Below, piece by piece: positions 52,342 to 60,104 of a stretch of DNA of 64,000 bases. The first letter of the stretch is position 1; each line of letters begins with the position of its first letter. The DNA comes from Candidatus Izimoplasma sp. ZiA1. Its GTDB lineage: Bacteria > Bacillota_I > Bacilli_A > Izemoplasmatales > Izemoplasmataceae. The position numbers and the translations under genes were made by a program. The DNA lies in assembly GCA_002285055.1 (NCBI GenBank), contig NQYJ01000002.1:186001-250000 (forward strand), read 5' to 3'. Under the pieces are notes generated by a model that was not told where the DNA came from, ran no database searches, and saw only the letters and a list, made by a program, of their open reading frames with translations.

Positions 52342-53670
52342 ATGAAAACAGTAATTATTGGTGGTGTGGCTGCTGGAATGAGTGCTGCTTCTAAACTTAA
52401 AAGACTTGATAAAAATAATGAAATATTTGTTTTTGAAAAAGGAAATGTTTTATCATACGGAGCTTGTGGCATGCCTTACTATATCTCTGGAGAAATAACG
52501 AATGCAAAAAAACTAATAGCAAGAACAAAAAAAGATTTTGAGGATAAAGGCATAACTGTCTTTACCAAACATGAGGTCATCAAACTTAACGAACTAGACA
52601 AGCAAATTTTAGTAAGGGATTTAATATCCGAAAAAGATATTTTAGTTAATTACGACAATTTAGTTATAGCAACAGGAGCTAGCCCTATTAAGCTTCAAAT
52701 TCCTGGAAAGGATTTAACTAACATATTTTCTTTAAGTGAGTATGAGGATGCTTTGAAAATAAAAGAATATATAAATAATGGTGTTAAAGATATAGTAATA
52801 GTTGGGGCAGGGTTTATAGGTGTTGAACTTGTTGAAGCTTTTAATACTTTAGGATTGCACATTACATTAATTGAGTATAATGATCAAATCCTGAACCTAT
52901 TTGATAAAGATATTACTGATTATCTCGAAGACCATTTAAAAGAAAATCAAATAAATGTTAGAACCAAAGAAACTGTATTGGAATACAAAATAGAGAATGG
53001 TGTAACCTATGTTTTGACAGATAAAGGTAAATATAAAGCAGATATGATTATTGAAAGTGTTGGTGTAAGACCAAATACCAAGTTTACTAGTAACACTAGT
53101 ATTAAGCTTGCAAAAAATGGAGCTATTATAGTTGATGAGAATATGATGACTAGCGTAAAAGATATATATAGTGGTGGTGATTGTAGTTTGATCTTCAACA
53201 AAGCACTTAATCAAAACACTTATATACCAATGGGTCACAATGCTAATAAGCAAGGTCGAATAATAGCTCAAAGTATTATGAATGAGGAAAATAATTTTGA
53301 AGGAGTATTAGGGACCACTGTAATTAAAGTAATTAATATGGAAGCTGCTAAAACAGGCTTAACAGAGAAAGATGCAATAAAAATCGGAGCAAGTTATCGA
53401 ACTGTTACTGCAAAGGGAAAAAATCACGCTGGTTATTATCCAAACGCAACTATGACAACAGTAAAAGTTATTTATGACCCTTTAAATTATAAAATACTAG
53501 GCGCTGAAATTGTTGGATATAAAGATTCTGCAATCAGAATTGATATATTTGCTGTGGCAATTCACGCTGGTTTAACTACAAAACAACTAGGTTTTATTGA
53601 CTTAGCATATGCGCCACCATTTGCCTCAGTTTGGGATATTACACAAGTAGCAGCTAATATCGCTAAATAG
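52342..53670 (+). CDS. CoA-disulfide reductase / NAD(P)H sulfur reductase-like flavoprotein
   Basis: A 442-residue single-cysteine flavoprotein. VIIGGVAAGMSAASKLKR binds FAD, and the redox-active cysteine is C42 in LSYGACGMPYYISG, the hallmark of the CoADR/NADH-oxidase/NSR group. A second nucleotide fold DIVIVGAGFIGVELVEAF binds NAD(P)H, and the dimerisation end has LGAEIVGYKDSAIRIDIFAVAIHAGL. Members reduce CoA disulfide, CoA-persulfide/polysulfide, or O2. No rhodanese domain is fused at the C-terminus. ATG 52342 follows GAGGTG. Its closeness to the Mbx-like operon recalls the Mbx/NSR pair for sulfur reduction in Pyrococcus, which supports a sulfur-related role. Confidence 0.88.
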   Translation: MKTVIIGGVAAGMSAASKLKRLDKNNEIFVFEKGNVLSYGACGMPYYISGEITNAKKLIARTKKDFEDKGITVFTKHEVIKLNELDKQILVRDLISEKDILVNYDNLVIATGASPIKLQIPGKDLTNIFSLSEYEDALKIKEYINNGVKDIVIVGAGFIGVELVEAFNTLGLHITLIEYNDQILNLFDKDITDYLEDHLKENQINVRTKETVLEYKIENGVTYVLTDKGKYKADMIIESVGVRPNTKFTSNTSIKLAKNGAIIVDENMMTSVKDIYSGGDCSLIFNKALNQNTYIPMGHNANKQGRIIAQSIMNEENNFEGVLGTTVIKVINMEAAKTGLTEKDAIKIGASYRTVTAKGKNHAGYYPNATMTTVKVIYDPLNYKILGAEIVGYKDSAIRIDIFAVAIHAGLTTKQLGFIDLAYAPPFASVWDITQVAANIAK

Positions 53671-53681
53671 AATTTTAGTCT

Positions 53682-53709
53682 TTGAAAACGCTTTTCTTTG
53701 TGATATAAT
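53682..53709 (+). promoter_or_regulatory. Promoter of yerC with cre-like sequence
   Basis: TTGAAA (53682-53687), 16 bp, TATAAT (53704-53709). TGAAAACGCTTTTC (53683-53696) overlaps the -35 box and is two mismatches from a CcpA cre consensus, which is weak evidence. Confidence 0.5.
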
Positions 53710-53741
53710 ACTTTATGAGATTAAAGTAAAGAGGTGAGACC

Positions 53742-54035
53742 ATGGAATATAAATACAAAGCTATGGGTGAGGAAATTAATGAATTATATCGTGCAATCTT
53801 AAAATTAAACAGTATCGAAGAATGTTATAAGTTCTTTGATGATTTATGTACTATTAATGAAATAGAAGCTTTTGGACAAAGATTAGAAGTAGCAAAACTG
53901 ATTGATCAGAAAGTTACTTATCAGGAAATTGAAAGAAGAACAGGTGTTAGTGCTGCTACAATCTCTAAGATTTCAAAAGCATACATGTATGGACCTGGTG
54001 GATATAAATTGATCATTGAAAAACTTAAAGATTAA
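53742..54035 (+). CDS. yerC: YerC/YecD family TrpR-like DNA-binding protein
   Basis: A 97-residue regulator of the TrpR superfamily. LNSIEECYKFFDDLCTINEIEAFGQRLEVAKLIDQKVTYQEIERRTGVSAATISKISKAYMYGPGGY covers the helix-turn-helix and the conserved GPGGY end of the YerC group in Firmicutes. Its target and ligand are not known from sequence. The gene stands alone between a TATAAT promoter and a strong terminator. Confidence 0.9.
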   Translation: MEYKYKAMGEEINELYRAILKLNSIEECYKFFDDLCTINEIEAFGQRLEVAKLIDQKVTYQEIERRTGVSAATISKISKAYMYGPGGYKLIIEKLKD

Positions 54036-54036
54036 T

Positions 54037-54059
54037 AAAAGCGCTTTTGCGCTTTTTTT
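54037..54059 (+). terminator. Rho-independent terminator after yerC
   Basis: AAAAGCGC / GCGCTTTT stem, TTTT loop, T-run. Confidence 0.88.
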
Positions 54060-54109
54060 ATATTAATATCATATTTACTCATATATAGAAAACAGAAACG
54101 AGGGGCAAG

Positions 54110-55378
54110 ATGGAAAAACAAACAAAGAAGAATACTGTATTTAAAAACAAGAATTTTATGTTATTGTTTATGGGTGGTTTCGTGTCTAATCTAGGAACTA
54201 CAATTTATAATTTTGCAATTAGTCTCTACATTCTTGAGCTAACTGATAGTGCTGGGATTGCTGGAGCATATATGGCAACAGGAGGATTAATATATTTTGT
54301 TCTTGCTCCTTTTGGTGGAGCAATAGTGGATAGACTAAATAAAATTAAAGTAGTTTATATTACTGATTTTATTAGAGGTATAACTGTTCTTCTGGCTTTT
54401 TACTTAATAATTCAAGGTGTATCTGTTACAAATCAAGTAATAATGTTATTTGTTGTTACAGTTATATTATCCCTTAATAGTGCTCTTTTTGTACCTAGTG
54501 TCAGTGCCTTACCAGCACATATTTTAGATGAAGAACTACTTCAACAAGGTAATTCTTTAAATCAAGGAGCTGGAGCTCTTTATGCAATAATAGGAGCAGT
54601 TATAGGAGCTATAATATATGATAATCTTGGTATTGAGTTTATTTTTATGTTGAATGGAATATCATTTATTCTTTCAGGTTTTAGTGAAATGCTCATTAAA
54701 ATTAATACATATTTTGGTGATCAAATTAAGATTTCATTTAACCAAGCTATTGTTGATATAAAAGAAGGGTTAAAGTATTTACTGCAAATCAAACCGATTT
54801 TGCATTTGGTTTTAATTGCATCAATCATGAATTTTTTTACAACACCAACAATCGCAAATGGGTTACCATATTTATTTGAAAAACAACTAGAAGTTGATAG
54901 TATCTATTACTCAATCTTTATGGCTGTATTTCCTTTAGGAATAGTAATCTCATCAATCTATTTAGGAAATAAAAAACAAGGGGACAAAATTTATCCGTTG
55001 ATTAGAAGAGGGACAATAGGAATGACTTTCTTCTTTACACTTTTTGTTGCTGCGTTATTGATGTTACTACAAGATATGATTTCATTCGAAATGTTTATGA
55101 TTATTGGAGTTTTAATGATATTAATTGTTGGAATATTTAATGCGTTTGTCAATATTCCTTTTGGAGTAGCAATTCAAAAGACAGTAGATAAAGAAAAAAT
55201 GGGACGTGTATATAGTGTTATTGGTACAATATCAATGGGGCTGACACCGATTTCTATAGGGCTTGGTGGAGTGGTTATAGAGTTTTTAGGTTTAGGAATG
55301 TTGTTTATTATTGGCGCTTTCGCGTTGATTGTAGTAACATTTATAATGGTAAGCGATAAACAAGTGAAGAGGTTATAA
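54110..55378 (+). CDS. MFS transporter (enterobactin-exporter-like/MFS_3 type)
   Basis: A 422-residue major facilitator with about 12 helices. The opening KNKNFMLLFMGGFVSNLGTTIYNFAISLYILELTDSAGIAGAYMATGG, the loop FGGAIVDRLNKIKVVYITDFIRG and ALFVPSVSALPAHILDEELLQQGNSLNQ are typical of MFS multidrug or macrolide-type exporters. It is a paralogue of the transporter at 58705. Start ATG 54110 follows GAGGGGC. The MBL-fold gene starts two bases after its stop, so the two form an operon. Confidence 0.88.
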   Translation: MEKQTKKNTVFKNKNFMLLFMGGFVSNLGTTIYNFAISLYILELTDSAGIAGAYMATGGLIYFVLAPFGGAIVDRLNKIKVVYITDFIRGITVLLAFYLIIQGVSVTNQVIMLFVVTVILSLNSALFVPSVSALPAHILDEELLQQGNSLNQGAGALYAIIGAVIGAIIYDNLGIEFIFMLNGISFILSGFSEMLIKINTYFGDQIKISFNQAIVDIKEGLKYLLQIKPILHLVLIASIMNFFTTPTIANGLPYLFEKQLEVDSIYYSIFMAVFPLGIVISSIYLGNKKQGDKIYPLIRRGTIGMTFFFTLFVAALLMLLQDMISFEMFMIIGVLMILIVGIFNAFVNIPFGVAIQKTVDKEKMGRVYSVIGTISMGLTPISIGLGGVVIEFLGLGMLFIIGAFALIVVTFIMVSDKQVKRL

Positions 55379-55380
55379 AA

Positions 55381-56193
55381 ATGAAAATTACAACTTTATT
55401 AGAGAATGAAACGTTTAATCCTAAGTTAAAAAGCGCACATGGTCTTAGTTTATTCATTGAGACAAAAGGTAAAAAAATACTTTTTGATTTGGGACCGAAT
55501 AACTACTATATTAGTAATGCTAAAAAACTTAACATTGATTTAAGGGAAGTAGACATATTAATAATATCTCATGGTCATTTTGATCACGGAAGTGGTTTAG
55601 CCAAATTCTTGAAAATTAATGATAAAGCACAAGTCTATGTTTCAAAACTGGCTTTTGATTTTCATTATAAAAAAGTTGGGATGATTAAAATCCCTATTGG
55701 TATAAAAAAACCTAGTGATTTATCAAGAGTTTTCTTGATTGATGATGATTATGAAATTTCAGATGACTTACATATCTATAATTCATCAGATATTAATATG
55801 AGTTTTAGTTTTGATGAATCATTATTTAGTAGTACTAATGGTATTAATCAATTAGATAATTTTAATCATGAAATTTATCTGACTGTCAATGAAAATAATA
55901 AACGAGTTTTGTTTTCTGGTTGTTCCCATAAAGGTATTGATAATATTATTTCAAAGATTGAGAAAGATGCTGAACTTACACATGTCTATGGTGGATTCCA
56001 TTTATCTCATTATAATCCTGAGAATGAAATTCAAAAAAATGCATTTAAAAAGATTAAAGAAAAACTAAACAGTATGGAAAAGACATCGTTTTATACATGT
56101 CATTGCACTGGTGAAAATAGTTATAATCTACTTAAAACTGACTTAAAAGACAAAATTAGTAAAGTTTCAACAGGTTCACGCATTGAAATTTGA
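55381..56193 (+). CDS. MBL-fold metallohydrolase (dihydropteridine-synthase-like group)
   Basis: A 270-residue metallo-beta-lactamase-fold protein. The metal motif is SHGHFDHGSG, with later ligands in FSGCSHKGIDNI and YGGFHLSHY. The layout matches the archaeal/bacterial group annotated as 7,8-dihydropterin-6-methyl-4-(beta-D-ribofuranosyl)aminobenzene-5'-phosphate synthase-like, whose true substrates in bacteria are unclear. Near the C-terminus FYTCHCTGENSYNLLK has the conserved H-C-T-G. It is coupled to the MFS gene and may modify or destroy the compound the transporter moves. Confidence 0.85.
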   Translation: MKITTLLENETFNPKLKSAHGLSLFIETKGKKILFDLGPNNYYISNAKKLNIDLREVDILIISHGHFDHGSGLAKFLKINDKAQVYVSKLAFDFHYKKVGMIKIPIGIKKPSDLSRVFLIDDDYEISDDLHIYNSSDINMSFSFDESLFSSTNGINQLDNFNHEIYLTVNENNKRVLFSGCSHKGIDNIISKIEKDAELTHVYGGFHLSHYNPENEIQKNAFKKIKEKLNSMEKTSFYTCHCTGENSYNLLKTDLKDKISKVSTGSRIEI

Positions 56194-56220
56194 AAAAAGA
56201 GGATTTTTTCCTCTTTTTTT
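56193..56220 (+). terminator. Rho-independent terminator
   Basis: AAAAAGAGGA / TCCTCTTTTT stem with T-run, just before the tRNA promoter. Confidence 0.85.
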
Positions 56221-56261
56221 GTTTAAATATTTAAAAAAATGTGTATAATTATTATAGTAAT

Positions 56262-56348
56262 GCCAGTATGGTGAAATTGGTAGACACGCTGGATTCAAAA
56301 TCCTGTGGCTTTGCGGCCGTGCCGGTTCGACTCCGGCTACTGGTACCA
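56262..56348 (+). tRNA. tRNA-Leu (anticodon CAA)
   Basis: An 87-base class II tRNA. The acceptor arms GCCAGTA and TACTGGT pair with a G-U first pair; discriminator A and genomic CCA follow. The anticodon loop TTCAAAA has CAA at 56296-56298, reading UUG. The long variable arm and T-arm GCCGGTTCGACTCCGGC are normal. The anticodon stem CTGGA/TCCTG has one T-T mismatch at its second pair. A TATAAT box is at 56244-56249. Confidence 0.95.
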
Positions 56349-56360
56349 AATTTTAAAAAT

Positions 56361-56398
56361 AGTACAATCAAAGTTAATCTTGATTGTACTTTTTTTTA
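56361..56398. terminator. Bidirectional terminator after tRNA-Leu
   Basis: AGTACAATCAA / TTGATTGTACT 11-bp stem with T-run; also serves the convergent MerR-family gene. Confidence 0.88.
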
Positions 56399-57148
56399 TT
56401 TTAAATAGTTTTTAATTGCCTGATTTAAAAATAGTGTTCCACCTTCAATTATGTCCTCATAATACTTTTTAAATCTTTCATCTTCTAAGTACATATCAAC
56501 AAGACCAATATGAGCTTCTTTTGAATATGAAGGCCAATAAGCCATTATCCATTTTTGATGATTTTCAGCTAACTCAACTGCTATACTAGACTTTATATCA
56601 TCTGTTTTTAATGCTTCAACCAATAACACTTTGATTTTTTCTGCCAATTTATTAGCGTATTCATAATTAGCTTTTGATTGCTTTTGATAAAAATTGTTAC
56701 TTGCATCAATTTTATTATCACCGTGTCTTTTTCTTAATTCTTTACCGTATTTGTTTTCATTATCAAGTATATTTTTTTCCTTTAAATCTTCAAACAATTT
56801 TTCATTTTTCATTTTTATACCTCTATTTATAGATTTTATAGTGTTTCTAATGTTTTTTTTGATGAGGACTAAGTCATCAATTCTTTTATCAATTTCTAAA
56901 CTTTGATTTTCTAATGATGCAATTTTATCAAAATTAGGATTGCCTGTTATGTCTATAATTGATTCTAAAGAATAATTAAGTTTTTTGAATAGTAAAATAT
57001 CCTGTATTTTTAATAAATCTTTATCATTATAAATTCTATATTGATTACTCAAATCTTGTTTTGGAACTAACAAACCTATTGAATGGTAATGTCTCAGTGT
57101 CCTTTTTGTTAAACCTGTGAGTTTCGAAACATCATTTATACTATACAT
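56396..57148 (-). CDS. MerR family regulator with TipAS-type ligand domain
   Basis: A 250-residue regulator. The N-terminal winged helix is MYSINDVSKLTGLTKRTLRHYHSIGLLVPKQ, followed by the coiled-coil dimerisation helix (about 75-115). The C-terminal part (QKQSKANYEYANKLAEKIKVLL and ELAENHQKWIMAYWPSYSKEAHIGLVDMYLEDERFKKYY) is a TipAS/albicidin-type drug-binding domain. TipA-like proteins bind thiopeptides or other antibiotics and activate transcription from promoters with a 19-bp spacer; just such a promoter precedes this gene. GAGGTG precedes the start. Any other target in the window is not apparent. Confidence 0.9.
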   Translation of the reverse strand: MYSINDVSKLTGLTKRTLRHYHSIGLLVPKQDLSNQYRIYNDKDLLKIQDILLFKKLNYSLESIIDITGNPNFDKIASLENQSLEIDKRIDDLVLIKKNIRNTIKSINRGIKMKNEKLFEDLKEKNILDNENKYGKELRKRHGDNKIDASNNFYQKQSKANYEYANKLAEKIKVLLVEALKTDDIKSSIAVELAENHQKWIMAYWPSYSKEAHIGLVDMYLEDERFKKYYEDIIEGGTLFLNQAIKNYLK

Positions 57149-57165
57149 TTAATCACCTCAACTAC

Positions 57166-57196
57166 ATTATAAACCTTAACATAACGTCAAGGTCAA
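57166..57196 (-). promoter_or_regulatory. MerR-type promoter with 19-bp spacer
   Basis: Read on the minus strand: TTGACC (57196-57191), 19-bp spacer, TATAAT (57171-57166). The spacer and its edges contain an imperfect palindrome ACCTTgACgttatGTtAAGGT, the usual position of MerR-family operators. This implies autoactivation on ligand binding. Confidence 0.8.
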
Positions 57197-57258
57197 TAAA
57201 AAGAATAAAATTAATTTAAACAAAGTAATTTATGTTAAAATATATAAGAGGTGATTTA

Positions 57259-58419
57259 ATGATTAATTTTACTTATAGTTCACCAACCATTATTCATTTT
57301 GGTGAAGGACAAATCGTCAAACTTATTGACGAGCTAAAGAAAAGAAATGTAAAAAACTTATTGTTTGTTTATGGTAAAACAGCTGTAAAAAAACTTGGCA
57401 TTTACGATAAAGTAGTAGAAGTTACAACAGAGCTTGGAATTAGGCTGTTTGAAGAAAGTGGCGTTAGACCAAATCCGGATATTACTAGTGTCTATAGTGG
57501 TATTAGTAAGTGTAAGGAAAATAATATTGATTTTATCTTTGCTGCTGGTGGCGGTAGTGTCGTAGATTGTGCAAAGGCAATTGGGTTAGGTTATTATTAT
57601 GATGGTGACGCTTGGGATATGTATGTTAAAAAAGGTATCCCTGGAAAATCTTTACCTATTGGTTGTGCTATAACACTAGCTGCAACTGGAACTGAATCAA
57701 ACGGTAACAGTGTTATTAGCAATGATTCTACTGATGAGAAGCGTAGTATAGCATCAAAAAATAGTGTTCCTGTATTTGCAATAATTGATCCAGCATATAC
57801 TTTAAGCGTTAATCAACATTTTACAGTAGCTGGAAGTATTGATATTATAATGCATATCTTAGAGCAGTACTTTAGCAATACAGAAGATACTGAGACAAGT
57901 GATTTAATGAGTATTGGTGTTCTTAAAAGTGTAATAGAGAATACGAACTGGCTTTTAAATGGTAAAAATACATATCAAAAAAGAGCTAATATTAGCTGGG
58001 CATCAACTATTGGACTAAACTGGATACTAGGTGTAGACAAAGTTGGGGATTGGGCTACTCATCGTCTTAGTTATGCTATAACAAAAGAATATGGAGTAAC
58101 ACATGGTAGTGCTCTTGCATTGATATTTAGTTCTTGGATGAAAACAGCTTTAAAATATAATCCAGTAACTATGAAATGGCGTTTATCGTTACTAGGTTCA
58201 GAATTATTTGGAGGAATAGAATATAACGAAGTCCCTGACGCATTGAATAAAGTTTTTAATGAATGGGGCGCAAATACCTGTTTTAAAGATCAGGGCATAA
58301 CCTTGAGTGAACAAAACATTGATTCATTAGTTGAAAACGCTTTGGCACTAGGTAATGTAGGAACAGTAGTAGATATCAATAAAGAGATTGCAAAAGAAAT
58401 TTTTAATTTAGCAAAATAA
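57259..58419 (+). CDS. Iron-containing alcohol dehydrogenase (butanol dehydrogenase-like)
   Basis: A 386-residue group III alcohol dehydrogenase. The nucleotide-binding FAAGGGSVVDCAKAIGLGYYY, the aldehyde-ADH stretch LAATGTESNGNSVISN and the metal ligand segments AGSIDIIMHILEQYF and THRLSYAITKEYGVTHGSALALIFSSW are present; ligand His residues are retained. Closest in layout to NADPH-dependent butanol dehydrogenases (BdhA, YugJ/YqhD group). It would reduce aldehydes to alcohols in fermentation. ATG 57259 follows AGAGGTG. Own terminator. Confidence 0.92.
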   Translation: MINFTYSSPTIIHFGEGQIVKLIDELKKRNVKNLLFVYGKTAVKKLGIYDKVVEVTTELGIRLFEESGVRPNPDITSVYSGISKCKENNIDFIFAAGGGSVVDCAKAIGLGYYYDGDAWDMYVKKGIPGKSLPIGCAITLAATGTESNGNSVISNDSTDEKRSIASKNSVPVFAIIDPAYTLSVNQHFTVAGSIDIIMHILEQYFSNTEDTETSDLMSIGVLKSVIENTNWLLNGKNTYQKRANISWASTIGLNWILGVDKVGDWATHRLSYAITKEYGVTHGSALALIFSSWMKTALKYNPVTMKWRLSLLGSELFGGIEYNEVPDALNKVFNEWGANTCFKDQGITLSEQNIDSLVENALALGNVGTVVDINKEIAKEIFNLAK

Positions 58420-58440
58420 AGCAGAGAAATCTGCTTTTTT
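58418..58440 (+). terminator. Rho-independent terminator after the alcohol dehydrogenase
   Basis: AAAGCAGA / TCTGCTTT stem, GAAA loop, T-run. Confidence 0.88.
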
Positions 58441-58459
58441 ATTTTTTTTATAATTCTTA

Positions 58460-58506
58460 TTGTGTAATACACAAAAAGGTGTTATTATTTAAATGTGTAA
58501 TACACA
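58460..58506. promoter_or_regulatory. Two identical 13-bp palindromes TGTGTAATACACA
   Basis: TGTGTAATACACA occurs at 58461-58473 and 58494-58506, exactly 33 bp apart (about three helical turns, same DNA face). The first extends to 15 bp with flanking T and A. They flank a TATTAT-like box. They look like a cooperative operator, but no regulator gene adjoins them; the downstream MFS gene at 58705 is the nearest possible target. Confidence 0.6.
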
Positions 58507-58614
58507 ATAATAAAATATGGTGTCAACATATGCTACATAATTAATAATGTTGATGAAAAAATTAATAATATTGACAATTATATTAAAAATATTAATAAAG
58601 ATTTCAATTACTTC

Positions 58615-58643
58615 TTGACTTAAAAGTATAATATTTATATAAT
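58615..58643 (+). promoter_or_regulatory. Promoter of the second MFS gene
   Basis: TTGACT (58615-58620), 17 bp, TATAAT (58638-58643), 61 bp before ATG 58705. The stretch 58507-58614 is AT-rich and shows only loose direct repeats (AATTAATAATGTTGA / AATTAATAATATTGA). Confidence 0.6.
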
Positions 58644-58704
58644 TAAGGCATGAGTTAATATTATTAAGTGTTTAATAAAGAAAATAAACTATTAGAGGTG
58701 AAAT

Positions 58705-60045
58705 ATGAAGAATCATCAATTTTTAAAAGACAAAAACTATTTGCTGTTATTTTTTGGTAAATTGGTATCTGGAATTGGGAGTAGGGTTTATGGATTTGGT
58801 ATTGGACTATACCTACTAGACCTTACTGGACTTGCGAGTTCTTTAGCAAGTTATATTAGTATTTGGGCCGTTGTTTTATTTATAGCAGGTCCTATAGCAG
58901 CAACATTTACTGACCGTTGGAAAAATAAAGTCCGTGTTTTATATCTAACAGATTACGGCAGAGGTATTGTATATCTACTAATTTCATTAGGTGTTTGGTA
59001 TTTTGGTGGTACTGGAAACACAGAGATGGTGATGTTGGTAATTTATTGTGGTTTAGTTGTTATTGGGATTCAAACAGCTTTTTTCAATCCTGCATCAGTT
59101 GCTTTGATTCCACAATTAGTTGATAGTGATGAGTTAGTTTCTGCTAGCTCGATAATGCAAATAACGAGATCTGTTCAGAATATATTAGGTTTATCTTTAG
59201 GAGCTTTATTATATATAACAATTGGAATTGTTCCTTTAATGATAATTAATGGTCTTAGTTTTATATTATCTGCATTTTCTGAAATGTTTATTAGATTTAA
59301 GGTTCCAAAAAATATTGAAAGAATAAAAAAAGAAGCTGAGACATTTAAAGCTGAAGAAGAAACTGTAGGAGCTCTAGGTTATATTAAGAGGATTTATAAC
59401 GATTTATACAACGCTGTTAAGTATATGACAGTAGACGCTAAACCGATTTTAATGATTACACTTATTATTCTAATTTCAACAACACTTGGAGCTCCATGGT
59501 TTTCAATCGGTGTTCCATATATGTTAAAAGAATACTTTACATTTGCAGAAGGATTTAAACCTGAATATATTCTTGCTTCAGCAGAGTTTGCTGAAGGTAT
59601 TGGGATTATTCTATTAAGCTTGGTTGTTAGTGCAATTGCGGTAAAGTATAAAATATATCAACTTATTAGAGTTGGTGGTACACTCTTTCTTTTCTTAGGA
59701 GCATCTTATTTTGCTATTGTATACTTCTTTGATATCAATGTGTTTAGCACACATACGTTTGTATATACCTTTGTGGCAATAAACTTTGTGGCAGGTGGAA
59801 TAAACGCAATAGTAAATGCGCCTTTAGATGCGGCTATGCAAAAGTATATTGATCCTTCAAAAATTGGTAAAGTCGGAACTTTAATGGATACATTTGGTAG
59901 TTTGTTATTTCCAGTAACTGCTCTACTTGCTGGATTAATGATTGACAATATAAGTATGTATATTCCATTATTTATGATGATATCTGGAATGTTGTTAATA
60001 ACATTTATTAGTTTTAAAAGTAAAGAACTAAAAAAACTTGTATAA
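58705..60045 (+). CDS. MFS transporter, paralogue of the 54110 transporter
   Basis: A 446-residue MFS protein with about 12 helices. The start LKDKNYLLLFFGKLVSGIGSRVYGFGIGLYLLDLTGLASSLASYISI closely parallels the transporter at 54110, as do IAATFTDRWKNKVRVLYLTDYGRGI and AFFNPASVALIPQLVDSDELVSASSIMQ. It is somewhat longer through a charged central loop (about 195-230, EAETFKAEEET). Presumed efflux protein of unknown substrate. GAGGTG precedes ATG 58705. Twin palindromes 200 bp upstream may control it. Confidence 0.88.
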   Translation: MKNHQFLKDKNYLLLFFGKLVSGIGSRVYGFGIGLYLLDLTGLASSLASYISIWAVVLFIAGPIAATFTDRWKNKVRVLYLTDYGRGIVYLLISLGVWYFGGTGNTEMVMLVIYCGLVVIGIQTAFFNPASVALIPQLVDSDELVSASSIMQITRSVQNILGLSLGALLYITIGIVPLMIINGLSFILSAFSEMFIRFKVPKNIERIKKEAETFKAEEETVGALGYIKRIYNDLYNAVKYMTVDAKPILMITLIILISTTLGAPWFSIGVPYMLKEYFTFAEGFKPEYILASAEFAEGIGIILLSLVVSAIAVKYKIYQLIRVGGTLFLFLGASYFAIVYFFDINVFSTHTFVYTFVAINFVAGGINAIVNAPLDAAMQKYIDPSKIGKVGTLMDTFGSLLFPVTALLAGLMIDNISMYIPLFMMISGMLLITFISFKSKELKKLV

Positions 60046-60072
60046 AAAACACTTGTAAAAGTGTTTTTTTTT
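60044..60072 (+). terminator. Rho-independent terminator
   Basis: AAAAACACTT / AAGTGTTTTT stem, GTAA loop, T-run. Confidence 0.85.
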
Positions 60073-60104
60073 ATCAATTTTGATATAATCAAGATGGTGA
60101 TAAT

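Noticed and set aside
53683..53696. CcpA cre site at the yerC promoter
   Set aside because: Two mismatches to the consensus and no supporting carbon-regulated gene; kept only as a remark.
58507..58624. An AT-rich frame reading INNVDEKINNIDNYIKNINKDFNYFLT before the second MFS gene
   Set aside because: No start codon or ribosome site exists in frame, and the repeats of Asn/Ile codons are expected from AT-rich DNA.
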